Position numbers and translations under genes: made by a program. Below are positions 42,405 to 50,853 of a stretch of DNA of 64,000 bases, piece after piece (the first letter of the stretch is position 1; each line of letters begins with the position of its first letter). Where the stretch lies: the NCBI RefSeq assembly GCF_000016385.1, contig NC_009376.1, positions 310,001-374,000 on the forward strand, in the 5' to 3' direction. This stretch comes from Pyrobaculum arsenaticum DSM 13514. Its GTDB lineage: Archaea > Thermoproteota > Thermoprotei > Thermoproteales > Thermoproteaceae. Under the pieces are notes generated by a model. The model was given only the letters and a program-made list of their open reading frames with translations. It did no database searches and had not been told where the DNA came from.

Positions 42405-42950
42405 GTGGACGTGGAGGCCCTCGAAAGGCCGTTGCCGAAGCCGTCTTCGGAGGACTACGCCGCGGCTAGGCTTCTGGAGGCTCTTGTAGAGGCTAGGCTG
42501 GCGCTGGAATTCCTCAACCGCGGCCTTGTCAGAAACGCCGCGGGGAAGGCTTTCCAGGCGTGGAGGGCTTTGCTGGCGGCTCTCCTCAAGCTCGAACTAG
42601 ACAAGCTGGCGCAGAAAGCCAAGACAGAGGAGGAAAGAAAGTGGCTTATGGAGAGAGCCGTGCCGAGAATCCCAACAACAAAAATGGTAAGGCTGTCACA
42701 GAAGCTTGAGGAGGTAGGGCATGTGGGCATATCGGCGTGGACAAGCGTGGCGCTAGACCTCCACGACTACCAGTACAACGGCCCCGACCCCGACATGGCG
42801 CAGTCCAAATTCCAAGATAGGGAAGAGGCCGCCTACGCCGTGCTTGGGCTGGTAAGGGAAGTGGCCAAGAGGGCGGAGGAGCTCAAACAAGCGGTGAAGT
42901 GGGACAAGGAGCTGGAACAAGCACTGACAGCGTTGCAAGAAGAGCTCTAG
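42405..42950 (+). CDS. PaREP1-family protein, copy 4
   Basis: A PaREP1 protein of 181 aa with VDVEALERPLPKPSSEDYAA, RNAAGKAFQAW, RIPTTKMVRLS and DYQYNGPDPDMA. It groups with copy 1. GTG 42405 is a firm start, since TAA (42402-42404) directly precedes it; this fixes the equivalent GTG in copies 1 and 3. The promoter block is shared with those copies. A perfect inverted repeat (42967-42984) 17 bp after the stop may end the transcript. Convergent with the truncated panD gene; its arrival may have cut panD. Function unknown. Confidence 0.86.
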   Translation: MDVEALERPLPKPSSEDYAAARLLEALVEARLALEFLNRGLVRNAAGKAFQAWRALLAALLKLELDKLAQKAKTEEERKWLMERAVPRIPTTKMVRLSQKLEEVGHVGISAWTSVALDLHDYQYNGPDPDMAQSKFQDREEAAYAVLGLVREVAKRAEELKQAVKWDKELEQALTALQEEL

Positions 42951-42966
42951 AGACCGAGCTGGCCAG

Positions 42967-42984
42967 GCGCCTTGCAGAAGGCGC
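42967..42984. repeat. Inverted repeat after PaREP1 copy 4
   Basis: GCGCCTTGCAGAAGGCGC is a 7-bp stem with a 4-nt loop. A nearly identical hairpin lies at 12035-12050 in the other repeat zone. It may be a terminator or a mark of the repeat unit. Confidence 0.45.
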
Positions 42985-43024
42985 AACCTTGGCGCCTCGG
43001 ATAATACAGCCGCCCCACGGCGAT

Positions 43025-43228
43025 CTACGCTACAACGCCACCGGGACCCGGTAAGGCGTACGTCGAGAAACGCACCCCGCCCGTCACGTTGTAGACCCAC
43101 ACTCTTTCAAGAGGATATAGCCCCACCGCCTTGAGGATGTCAACTCCCAGCGTCAGCGACCCATAGTAGTTGAGGTTTTTGCCGGTTACCACGAGACCGT
43201 GGGCCTTAGCCCTAGGCACCATGGGCAT
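43025..43228 (-). pseudogene. panD: Truncated aspartate 1-decarboxylase (PanD-like)
   Basis: MPMVPRAKAHGLVVTGKNLN then YYGSLTL matches PanD, the pyruvoyl enzyme that makes beta-alanine for coenzyme A. The Gly-Ser self-cleavage site is present in YYGS, and VYNVTGGVRFSTYALPG matches NVTNGKRFSTYAI of the bacterial enzyme. The frame stops with TAG at 43025 just where the conserved V-N-G-A-A should come; read-through would give IAVGRLYYP, only weakly PanD-like. The product lacks the last 40% (usual length about 115-125 aa) and is probably inactive. Start at ATG 43228 or 43222, set by the shared TATA box. It is convergent with PaREP1 copy 4. Confidence 0.62.
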
Positions 43229-43245
43229 GGCGTTAAGTAGAGTCA

Positions 43246-43256
43246 TTTTTAAAAAA
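43246..43256. promoter_or_regulatory. Shared TATA block between panD relic and nadM
   Basis: TTTTTAAAAAA is 25 nt before GTG 43276 (nadM, + strand) and about 24 nt before ATG 43228 (panD relic, - strand). One AT block thus serves both directions. Confidence 0.5.
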
Positions 43257-43275
43257 CCGGCACGACACTAGGGAC

Positions 43276-43812
43276 GTGGTTAGGGGGCTCTTCCCAGGCC
43301 GTTTCCAGCCGCCCCACTGGGGGCATATATATGCCGTAAAAGAAATTCTAAAAGAAGTCGACGAGGTTATCATAGCGATGGGCTCAGCGCAGTTTAACTA
43401 CCTTTTGAAAGACCCCTTCACTGCAGGTGAGAGGATCTGGATGCTGAGAGAGGGGCTTAGAGAGGGGGGAGTCGACCTCTCCCGTGTCGTGATAATCCCG
43501 ATACCTAATGTTGAGAATAACCTGGAGTGGCTGGGGAGAGTGAAGTCGTACACTCCGCCCTTCGACGTTATCTACACGGGAAACCCCTTTGTCGCCCTTC
43601 TGTTCAGAGAGGCTGGCTACGAGGTGAGGCAACAGCCCATGTTCCAAAGGGAGAGGTATTCCTCTACCAGGGTGAGGGAGCTCCTGCTTAGGGGCGACCC
43701 CTCCTGGGAGGAGCTGGTGCCGAAGTCCGTGGCCGAGATTATAAAAAAGCTCAGAGGCGCCGAGCGGATCAAAACAGCGGCGTCAGGAGAGGCGGAGCCC
43801 CACAAATGGTAG
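43276..43812 (+). CDS. nadM: Nicotinamide-nucleotide adenylyltransferase
   Basis: An archaeal NMN adenylyltransferase of 178 aa that joins NMN and ATP to give NAD. RGLFPGRFQPPHWGHIYAVK carries the (H/T)xGH nucleotidyl-transfer motif (HWGH). IIAMGSAQFNYLLKDPFTAG contains the family's G-S-A-Q block, and RERYSSTRVRELLLRG near the C-terminus is the S-S/T-x-x-R ATP-phosphate motif. Full length. The C-terminal Lys/Ala-rich tail is variable. It lies back to back with the panD relic. Confidence 0.92.
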   Translation: MVRGLFPGRFQPPHWGHIYAVKEILKEVDEVIIAMGSAQFNYLLKDPFTAGERIWMLREGLREGGVDLSRVVIIPIPNVENNLEWLGRVKSYTPPFDVIYTGNPFVALLFREAGYEVRQQPMFQRERYSSTRVRELLLRGDPSWEELVPKSVAEIIKKLRGAERIKTAASGEAEPHKW

Positions 43813-43860
43813 CTACCTCTCCATCTACACCTTTTTAAGCCCTTACGCCGCCTGCGGGTT

Positions 43861-44013
43861 GATGAAGTTTAGGAGAAGTTTGCCAGCAGTGTGACTACCG
43901 CATCCACGGCTTCCTCGAGGAGGTGCTTGACTACCTAATGACTCCCGAGGCGAGGTACTTATGCTCTCCGACGAGAAACTCTACCGCTGCGCCGATTGCG
44001 TCAACATAACCTA
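43861..44013 (+). pseudogene. Possible zinc-ribbon mini-gene with frame breaks
   Basis: ATG 43861 gives MKFRRS; one frame over the text is CQQCDYRIHGFLEEVLDYLM and TPEARYL; one frame over again LSDEKLYRCADCVNIT and a stop. Together a C-x2-C ... C-x2-C protein of about 50 aa appears, interrupted by two shifts. The pieces look coding but the reconstruction is tentative. Confidence 0.3.
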
Positions 44014-44036
44014 GGCGAGTAAACACGATGCCAAAC

Positions 44037-44585
44037 CTAGTCATACACACCAATATCCTCTGTTTTATCGGAATCCCACTTGCAGGTGAGCTCTGGCTTT
44101 TCTATTTGTCTTTGGCACCAGTTTACGGCCCTGCCGTGTGTTTGGTAGATTAGCCAGTAGACGGCTATGTATAGGGGGTATTCCCAGAAGTGGGGTAGAG
44201 GCGCGCCGAAGGTATACCCCAAAAGCGACAAGGGAAGGCTCACGGCGATTGCTGCGAGTTGCTCCACAACCCAAAACACGGCAAGAGAAATAAGACGACA
44301 CACCCCACTCCCAACCAACGCCGCCAGGCCATACGCCGCCGCTGTGGCGGTGGTCGCAGACCACAACACTATGTGGACGTTGAGTAGGTATAGCACAACC
44401 ACGACCACGTAGGCAATGGCGAATGGCCAGATGACCAAGAGCCTAGGTCTATATACAGAAAAATATGCGAGAGAGTAGCCGAGCGGGGCGATGATGGACG
44501 AAGCGTTGCCCAGGTAGTAGAGTGGAAAAAATAGGATGAGGAGAATTCCGGTGGCGTATAAGGGGAGAGTTCGGCAACTGTCCAC
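44037..44585 (-). CDS. Membrane protein of unknown function
   Basis: A 182-aa protein with about five hydrophobic helices (LYATGILLILFFPLYYLG, LLVIWPFAIAYVVVVVLYLL, AAAYGLAALVGSGV, LAVFWVVEQLAAIAVSLPLS, YPLYIAVYWLIYQ) and a soluble acidic C-terminus. Family not recognised. It starts 2 nt after the stop of the acyl-CoA dehydrogenase on the same strand, so it is co-transcribed with it, but no functional link can be read from the sequence. Confidence 0.55.
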   Translation of the reverse strand: MDSCRTLPLYATGILLILFFPLYYLGNASSIIAPLGYSLAYFSVYRPRLLVIWPFAIAYVVVVVLYLLNVHIVLWSATTATAAAYGLAALVGSGVCRLISLAVFWVVEQLAAIAVSLPLSLLGYTFGAPLPHFWEYPLYIAVYWLIYQTHGRAVNWCQRQIEKPELTCKWDSDKTEDIGVYD

Positions 44586-44587
44586 GA

Positions 44588-45724
44588 CTAGGCGATTTTC
44601 TCCCTCATGAACTTGTATATTGTGTTTAGGATAATCTCGTTTGCCCCTTCGTAGATCTCAGTAGCCTTCGCGTCGCGGTACAGCATTTCTAGGTGGGAGT
44701 CTTTGGAATATCCGTACCCGCCCTGGATTTGCACGGCAAGTCTCACCACGTCCACAGCCGTTCTAGAGCCCATCAGCTTTGCAACCTGCGCGTAGAGGGG
44801 GAAGTTTGGGTCGCCGGAGTCCTTCATCTTGGCAGTCGAGTAGATAAATGAGCGCAGCATCTCAACTCTGGCGTACATCTCCGCGAGGTAGTGCTGGATT
44901 ACTTGAAACTCTGCTATAGTCTTCCCGAAGGCCACTCTCTTCTTGGCATAGCTATACGCCTCGTAGAAGGCCTCCTCGGCGATCCCAAGGCCTATAGTCC
45001 CCACGTTGAGCCTCCCCATGTTAATCCCCCACATGGCTATTTTCCACCCGCCGTTTACCTCTCCTACCACGTCGTCGTCGCCGGCACGGCAGTCGTTGAG
45101 TTTAACCTCGGCTGTGCCCGTCCCCCGCACCCCCATAACTTCGATGGGGGTTGTCTCTATGCAGTTGCTACGGCGGAGGAGAAACGCCGTTATAGCCTTG
45201 TGCCTGGCCTCAAGGGAACCCGTGCGGGCGAATAGGAGGAAGTAATCCGCATATAGGCCACTTGTTATCCATGTTTTTGTGCCGTTGATGACCCACTCCC
45301 CGCCTCTTTTCTCCGCTCTTGTCACTATCGCCGCGGCGTCAGAGCCGCAACAAGGCTCCGAGAGTGTGAAGGCGCCAACTGCCTCGCCGGAGGCAAGCTT
45401 CGGGACAACCTCCTCTCTGTGCACCTTGTTGCCGTTGTGGTACAGGTTCTCCGCGAGCATGGAGCTCTGGACTTCCATAATAGTGGCGAGGCTCGGGCTT
45501 GCCCTAGCCAACTCCTCCACAATTAATATATGTGTCAAGGTGTCTGCGCCTGCCCCTCCCACATCTTGCGGGAGCGTCGAGGCTAGGAGGTTCATCTTCC
45601 CCAGCTGTCTCAACAGTTGCCTCGGGTACTCTCCCTTGTCAATGCTCCTCGCCTTAGGCCTTACGTACTGATCCACAAATTCCCTAATTGCCTTAATGGT
45701 TAGTTTGTGTTCTTCGGAAAGCAC
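44588..45724 (-). CDS. Acyl-CoA dehydrogenase
   Basis: A flavin acyl-CoA dehydrogenase of about 378 aa. LSEPCCGSDAAAIVTRAEKR and WVINGTKTWITSG are the two family signatures (FAD/substrate region); QIQGGYGYSKDSHLEMLYRD and AKATEIYEGANEIILNTIYK form the C-terminal signature, where the EG(A/T)xxI region holds the usual catalytic Glu of the medium-chain type (IYEGANE). It oxidises an acyl-CoA to enoyl-CoA. GTG 45724 is about 22 nt after TTATATACT (45742-45750); TTG 45733 would be too close to it. A decayed relative lies 400 bp upstream (46140-46420). Confidence 0.87.
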   Translation of the reverse strand: MLSEEHKLTIKAIREFVDQYVRPKARSIDKGEYPRQLLRQLGKMNLLASTLPQDVGGAGADTLTHILIVEELARASPSLATIMEVQSSMLAENLYHNGNKVHREEVVPKLASGEAVGAFTLSEPCCGSDAAAIVTRAEKRGGEWVINGTKTWITSGLYADYFLLFARTGSLEARHKAITAFLLRRSNCIETTPIEVMGVRGTGTAEVKLNDCRAGDDDVVGEVNGGWKIAMWGINMGRLNVGTIGLGIAEEAFYEAYSYAKKRVAFGKTIAEFQVIQHYLAEMYARVEMLRSFIYSTAKMKDSGDPNFPLYAQVAKLMGSRTAVDVVRLAVQIQGGYGYSKDSHLEMLYRDAKATEIYEGANEIILNTIYKFMREKIA

Positions 45725-46139
45725 ATTTATCAAAAAATATAGTATATAATTCTGTTTTTGTCTGACAGCCTCATCTTAGCCCCAGAGATGTATAGGACAG
45801 GTAGGCGTGAAGTGAGCTCGGGGAACTGAAGATGTTTGATTGGGTGGCCTATGTGGTAAATCCTAAGAAAACCGACGCAGTGTACATGGACATCTAGCGG
45901 GAAGTACACGAACCCAGATTATGCACGGAACGTTGGCAGTAGAGGGATATCGACTCGACGGAGGTCGACGGTGTGTGTGGGGCAGGTAAAGAAGCATGTG
46001 GACACCGACTTGGCACAGACATTGGGCGACCTCATGGAGATAGGCACAGAGATTATGTGAGGGATGCCAAGCAAGCCAATTAATCCCAAGAGGGACAAAG
46101 TACTATCGTGCCGAGTTCCCCGTGTATGAATTTTCAGCA
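45725..46139. other. Degenerate region upstream of the acyl-CoA dehydrogenase
   Basis: It contains the dehydrogenase TATA box (45742-45750) and then fragments only, for example WVAYVVNPKKTDAVYMDI and VKKHVDTDLAQTLGDLMEIG in different frames separated by stops. These look like remains of one or two genes that cannot be named. Confidence 0.35.
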
Positions 46140-46420
46140 GTGAAAAAGACGTTCTGCAATTCGCCGAGATGCTCACGGCTATTGAGACCATAAAGACGCT
46201 GGCATGCAACGCCGCCTACTTACACGACATGGGCTTCCCCTACTACGTCCTGGTCTCACACATAACGAATCTACAAGTGGGGAGCCTCCCCGTAGACATA
46301 GCTAGGAGGAGTGTGCAGATCGTAGGGGCTCTGGAGATGTTCTACCGAGACGCCAAGATACTGGAAATAGGAGAGGGGACAAACGATATGAAATTATGCA
46401 TAGAAGAGAAGAGATTTTAG
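46140..46420 (+). pseudogene. C-terminal remnant of a second acyl-CoA dehydrogenase
   Basis: IETIKTLACNAAYLHDMGFP, DIARRSVQIVG and then EMFYRDAKILEIGEGTNDM follow the C-terminal domain of acyl-CoA dehydrogenases (helix with A-A-Y-L-x-D, V-Q-I-x-G, F-Y-R-D-A-K, E-I-x-E-G-T). The G-G-Y-G-Y segment between VQIVG and EMFYRDAK is deleted, and the N-terminal two thirds are missing. On the + strand, opposite to the intact gene. Confidence 0.65.
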
Positions 46421-46594
46421 CAATCACCTGATAAATCTACGCTGATTTTTTCGCGTATCCCGCCTAGGCAGATTTAGGTAAGCCAAGCCTCTGCAATAAT
46501 GATGTGAGTTTTCACATCGACTCCGTGTGACCTGGGCTGCTTCTTGTAAGAAATAATTTTACAAAAACGATTATATGGTTAACGGGGTGCCGTC

Positions 46595-47992
46595 ATGAGG
46601 GCTATCGTGATAGGGGGCGGCTTCGGCGGGCTGGCCTCTGCGGCTTTACTCGCAAAACGGGGCTACGAGGTTGTTTTGGTAGAGAAGAACTGCAGACTTG
46701 GCGGCAGATCTGTTCTTTACGACATCCGTGGCCACAGGGTCGAGATAGGTCCGACGTGGTACCTAATGGACGACGTCATAGACAAGGTGTTGGGCGAGAT
46801 CGGCGGTAGGACGTACGAGGTGGCTGAGCTTAACCCCAGTATGATGTTCGTGGACAGGCGCCACGGCAAGATCGAGGTAGGGAGAGATCTGCCGCAACGC
46901 CTTGAAGAGCTGGAGCAGGGGGCGGGGGATCGTTCTGTTGAGCTCATGCGCGAAGCTGGCAGGCTGTATCAAGTTGTCGTGGAGCACATGTTGCTGAGAA
47001 AGTACGAGACGTGGCTCGACATGCTGTCGGCCGCAAAGGCCGGGGCAGGTTTCGCCAAGTACCTCGTGACCAGCTTCGGAAGCCTTGTGGAGAGGAGGTT
47101 TAAATCGCCTTTAATACAGCGCCTTTTGGAGTATGATATCATGTTTCTAGGGAGCCCCCCGCGCGAGTTGCCCGCGCTCTACGGCCTACTTCTTAACTAC
47201 TCCGTCTTCGTGAGAGGTGTTAAGGCGCCTAAGGGCGGCTTCGCCGCTGTTATCCGTAATTTAATAGAAGCCGGGGCCCGACTGGGGGTAGACTTCAGGA
47301 CATGCACAGCGGCGAGGAGGATTTTGGTGGAGGGCGGCAAAGTGAGGGGCGTGGAGACAGCCAGCGGGGTTTTGGAGTCGGACGTGGTGGTGATCAACGC
47401 CGACTACAAGCGAGGCGAGGAGCTTCTGGAGCCCCGGTACAGATCTTACGGCGAGGCTTACTGGGGCCGGGTCAAGATGGCGCCGTCTGCGTACATGGCG
47501 TTGCTGAGCGGGGATCGGTGGGAGGGGCCGCCCCACTTGATATACATCTCTGAGTGGGAGCGACACCTATCGGCCCTTACCGGCGGCGGGGATATGCCTC
47601 AGCTCCCCTCTTTCTACCTCCACGTGCCCAGCGTAGTGGAGCCCGACTGGGCCCCACCCGGAAGGTCGAGCATGTTTATCCTAGTGCCTTCGCCGCCTGG
47701 AGTAGACTATTGGCCAAGGGGGCTAGCCGAGAAGCTAGCGGCGGAGGCCACCGGCGGCTCGGCCGAGACGCTGGCGGAGTTTCCCAGCCGCTTCTTCTGC
47801 GACTACTACGGCGCCTACCAGTGCACGGCGCTTGGCCCCAGGCACACGCTACGCCAGACCGCCCTGGGCAGGCCTTTAATGAGAGGCCGAATGGTACGTG
47901 GGCTGTACTTCGTGGGGCAGTACACCCATTCGGGCATCGGCGTGCCATCGGTGCTGGCCTCGGCGTACATCTTGGCTCGGTACTATGTCTAG
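46595..47992 (+). CDS. crtI: Phytoene desaturase-type carotenoid oxidoreductase
   Basis: A CrtI-family FAD enzyme of 465 aa. MRAIVIGGGFGGLASAALLA is the dinucleotide-binding motif, LVEKNCRLGGRSVLYDIRGH follows, and GLYFVGQYTHSGIGVPSVLA is the C-terminal carotenoid-desaturase signature. FRTCTAARRILVEGGKVRGV is the FAD-domain middle part. It would desaturate phytoene (or a related C30/C40 chain) at the membrane. The TATA-like GATTATATGG is about 22 nt before ATG 46595. The stop overlaps the ATG of crtB, the enzyme that should make its substrate, but that gene is cut off after about 80 codons, so its in-vivo role depends on another phytoene source. Confidence 0.85.
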   Translation: MRAIVIGGGFGGLASAALLAKRGYEVVLVEKNCRLGGRSVLYDIRGHRVEIGPTWYLMDDVIDKVLGEIGGRTYEVAELNPSMMFVDRRHGKIEVGRDLPQRLEELEQGAGDRSVELMREAGRLYQVVVEHMLLRKYETWLDMLSAAKAGAGFAKYLVTSFGSLVERRFKSPLIQRLLEYDIMFLGSPPRELPALYGLLLNYSVFVRGVKAPKGGFAAVIRNLIEAGARLGVDFRTCTAARRILVEGGKVRGVETASGVLESDVVVINADYKRGEELLEPRYRSYGEAYWGRVKMAPSAYMALLSGDRWEGPPHLIYISEWERHLSALTGGGDMPQLPSFYLHVPSVVEPDWAPPGRSSMFILVPSPPGVDYWPRGLAEKLAAEATGGSAETLAEFPSRFFCDYYGAYQCTALGPRHTLRQTALGRPLMRGRMVRGLYFVGQYTHSGIGVPSVLASAYILARYYV

Positions 47993-48293
47993 CATACACT
48001 ACGCCTTTTTCAGAGTAGGACGGAACTTCTTCTACTCCAGCGGCTTGTTCCCGAGGGCCGTTAGGGACGAGGTGGCGGTGCTCTACGCCTTTGTTAGGTA
48101 CGTAGATGACCTAGTGGATAGGCCTAGGCCGCTGGTCGAACACTTCTATCGCGCGTGGAGGCTTCTAGACGCCGCCTTGGATGGGCGCGTCCGTCCACCT
48201 GTAATAGGCGACTTCGCCGAGCTGGCCGCACGACGCGGTATGCCGTCGTCGTTAGGGACCGGGACGAGGAGTGCAGAGAGGAGAACTGCCTAA
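47985..48293 (+). pseudogene. crtB: Phytoene/squalene synthase, truncated by deletion junction
   Basis: ATG 47985 overlaps the crtI stop by 8 bp. SIHYAFFRVGRNFFYSSGLF and AVLYAFVRYVDDLVDRP are the N-terminus of a phytoene synthase, with the first Asp-rich motif DDLVD. After GDFAELAARRGMP, at about 48235-48245, the similarity ends abruptly and the frame closes at 48293 in nonsense. A normal CrtB has about 280 aa with a second Asp motif, which is absent. From the same point another frame continues as a GT2 glycosyltransferase without its N-terminus. A deletion that joined the two genes explains this. Confidence 0.75.
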
Positions 48294-49003
48294 GGGTGGG
48301 CACTGTCGGCAAGGCCGCCGCAATGGAATCAGCCTTGTCGGCCGCGAAATGCGAATACGTCGCTTTGTTTGACTCAGACATCTACTTCACTCCCTCAGAT
48401 GCGGTATTCCTGGCGGAGGCCGCTGGCGACGGAGTGGCCACAAGCTATCGGCTACTCTACGGGAGTGGATTCTGGGGGTGGGTGGCCGCTACTGCCAGCG
48501 ATATGGGCTTCACCTTAATGGGCTTGGCTAGATTCGTCTGGGGAGGTGCGATGGCCGGCAGAGCTGGCGTGCTAAGAGAGGTCTTCCGAGGCGCATCCAA
48601 GGCTCTCAGCGATGATATGTACGCTACCCGCAAGGCAAAGGCTCTGGGGATTCCAATACGCTTTGTCTACCTCCGCCTTTTGGGGCCCGCCCCAGCCGAG
48701 AGGCCCCGCGGAGTTTTCAGGTGGCTTACAAGGCAGTACGCCATGGCCGTAAGAGAGGGGCCTCCATTCGTCAAGATAGGCGTAGTGCTCATCGCTGCGT
48801 GGCTATCTCTGTGGATAGTCCACCCGAGCACGTTCCTTGTTTACACAGTAGCCGGCTGTGCGAGGAGGCTGGCGCTAAAGGCTCCGTGTTCCCTCTTATA
48901 CATTCCAGCTTCTCTATTAGCGCCGCTCTTTACGCTCGCTGCCATTGTGGCCAGCTTTTCTATAAAAGAGGTTGAGTGGCGGGGCGCCAAGTTCAGGCTC
49001 TAA
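48240..49003 (+). pseudogene. GT2/GT21-like glycosyltransferase lacking its N-terminus
   Basis: From about 48240 the frame reads RYAVVVRDRDEECREENCLR, then VGTVGKAAAMESALSAAKCE, ALFDSDIYFTPSDAVFLAEA (DXD metal site), and ALSDDMYATRKAKALGIPIR (catalytic D), followed by two C-terminal membrane helices (VLIAAWLSLWIVHPSTFLVY). The pattern resembles ceramide-glucosyltransferase-like enzymes (GT21) and would suit glycosylation of a carotenoid. The first 20-30 residues with the opening strand are missing; the frame upstream (to GTG 48155) is a shadow of crtB. It may be weakly expressed as a fusion, but is probably non-functional. Confidence 0.68.
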
Positions 49004-49610
49004 ACCGCGCACAACACCCACATAGAGAATCAAATTGCCCCCTCGGCCAGACGCATACCCCGTCAAACATGAGGCGAGTCTAAGCTACTACGCGGAGTAA
49101 TCAAACGAACCAAGCCCATAAGCATCTAAGGGAGACATACGACACAGCAATCCAACCGTACTGCAAAGAGCGTTATGCTAGCCCCCATCGTGGTTCCATC
49201 GCTTCTGAGTGTCCTGTGCCGAGTGAGAGAATCCCAAGTGATGCCATTATGAATCAACAAGCGGAGATGAAGAAGGATGCCTAGCGCCTGCTGAGAATAT
49301 ACTTGATCGGCTCCAAGGAGGAGGCCGATAGTGAAGGTGTGCATCGCCTTCGGTTTCCGTTTTATCAGAAGCTATGTGCGCTGAAAAAGATCCAAAAAAT
49401 AACGCGATAGACCCTGGGTTGTAAAGCCTCGTTAGCCCTCGAACTCGGAGATCTCTTCAGAAGCGGGATCGGCTTTCTGCCACTGAGATGTATGAAGTTA
49501 ACCATTATCACCGCGATTACAACTAGTTATGCATTTTTAAGCTTGTCTACTTTATTGAATTCATGTATTTAATTCTCTCAATGTTTTAATATATCATTTT
49601 TTCTTTCTCT
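49004..49610. other. Degenerate region before the hydantoinase operon
   Basis: No intact gene. Around 49250-49420 a plus-strand text with stops reads LLRIYLIGSKEEADSEGVHR and LRFPFYQKLCALKKIQKI, then ALELGDLFRSGIGFLPLRCM, which looks like a decayed gene of unknown family. TTAATATATCATT at 49585-49597 is the TATA region of the transporter gene. Confidence 0.4.
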
Positions 49611-50852
49611 ATGGCCCAAAGAGTAGGACCAGGTCTTGTTGCCGCGGTTATGGCTGGGACTTTACTGGAGTGGTATGACGCGTTTCTTTTCGCAGTTGCT
49701 GCGTCGTATGTAGGATCGGCGTTTTTTCCTTCCCAGAACCCGCTTGCTCAACTTGCTAGTGTTTTTCTAACCTTCTCGTTAGGTTTCTTTGCCCGCCCCA
49801 TTGGCGCGCTACTATTTGGCTATCTGGGTGATCGATACGGAAGAAGAGTCGCCATGTTCTGGACGCTCACGCTTGCCGGCTTAGCCACCGCGCTTATAGG
49901 CGTGGTTCCCAACTATTCTGCGTGGGGAAATGTTGCGATTCTCTCTGTAGTCGTATTGCGGCTTCTCCAGGGCCTTGCGCTGGGTGGCGAGTGGGGCACG
50001 GCGGCGATTTACCTTTTTGAGAGCGTGAGGCGGAGGCGTCTTTTCATGCTTTTTGTCCAGAGCGGCGTACCTCTGGGCCTGCTTTTGGCAGCTGGAGTTA
50101 TGCTATTTCTCACGCTGGTGCTGGGCGATGCCGCAGTCTCCGCATGGGGTTGGAGAGTCGCCTTTCTCCTCTCGCTAGTACTGGTTTTCATAGGGCTTCT
50201 CTTTCGGCTGAGGCTTGGGGAGCCTATTGAATATATAGAAGCGAGGCGCGCCACTACTCGCATAGGTAACCCCATAAGGGAAGTATTTGTGAAGTATTGG
50301 GCGGGGTTGCTTGTGGGAATTCTGCTTGCCGGAGCGGCTGGCGCCACGTTTTATTACGGCAACACATTTCTTCCTAATGTGGCCAGTGCCCTAAAGCTTG
50401 TGACTGCCACAGAGAAGTTTTCTATAATTGTGCTATTTGCCGTGTTTGACCTGTTAGGAATAATAGCAAGCGGATTCGTGGCAGAGCGGTATGGAAACAT
50501 AATACCCATTGTCGCCGGCTTCATCCTGTTTATAATAGCGGCATTACTAGTAGACTTTGGCTTGTCAAGCTTAACGGGTTTGGCGGCTCTTGCCGTGCTT
50601 ACTGGCTTAGCTCACGGCATTGTGTACACGCCGGAGGCCGCTTACCTGGCCGAGCTCTTCCCTACTTTAGTGAGGAATACAGGCGTTTCTGCGTCGTATC
50701 AAATAGGAAACGCTCTGATAGCTGGTACTGCCCCCTACGTGATGACAGCAATACTGGGGTTTGGACGCATATGGGCCGGCGCCTATCTCGCTGTTTTGGC
50801 GCTTCTGGGGCTAGTCGGCGTTATTATTTATAGGCCGAGGTGGGGTCAATAG
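49611..50852 (+). CDS. MFS transporter, metabolite:proton symporter type
   Basis: A 12-helix major facilitator of 413 aa. AAVMAGTLLEWYDAFLFAVA at the start and ARPIGALLFGYLGDRYGRRV (loop 2-3 with the G-D-R-x-G-R-R motif) are typical of the metabolite:H+ symporter group (ShiA, ProP, KgtP). LRLLQGLALGGEWGTAAIYL is its second signature. It probably brings in the substrate of the two hydantoinase-type genes that follow: hyuA starts 2 nt after its stop. ATG 49611 is about 22 nt after a TATA box. Substrate is inferred from context only. Confidence 0.83.
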   Translation: MAQRVGPGLVAAVMAGTLLEWYDAFLFAVAASYVGSAFFPSQNPLAQLASVFLTFSLGFFARPIGALLFGYLGDRYGRRVAMFWTLTLAGLATALIGVVPNYSAWGNVAILSVVVLRLLQGLALGGEWGTAAIYLFESVRRRRLFMLFVQSGVPLGLLLAAGVMLFLTLVLGDAAVSAWGWRVAFLLSLVLVFIGLLFRLRLGEPIEYIEARRATTRIGNPIREVFVKYWAGLLVGILLAGAAGATFYYGNTFLPNVASALKLVTATEKFSIIVLFAVFDLLGIIASGFVAERYGNIIPIVAGFILFIIAALLVDFGLSSLTGLAALAVLTGLAHGIVYTPEAAYLAELFPTLVRNTGVSASYQIGNALIAGTAPYVMTAILGFGRIWAGAYLAVLALLGLVGVIIYRPRWGQ

Positions 50853-50853
50853 C

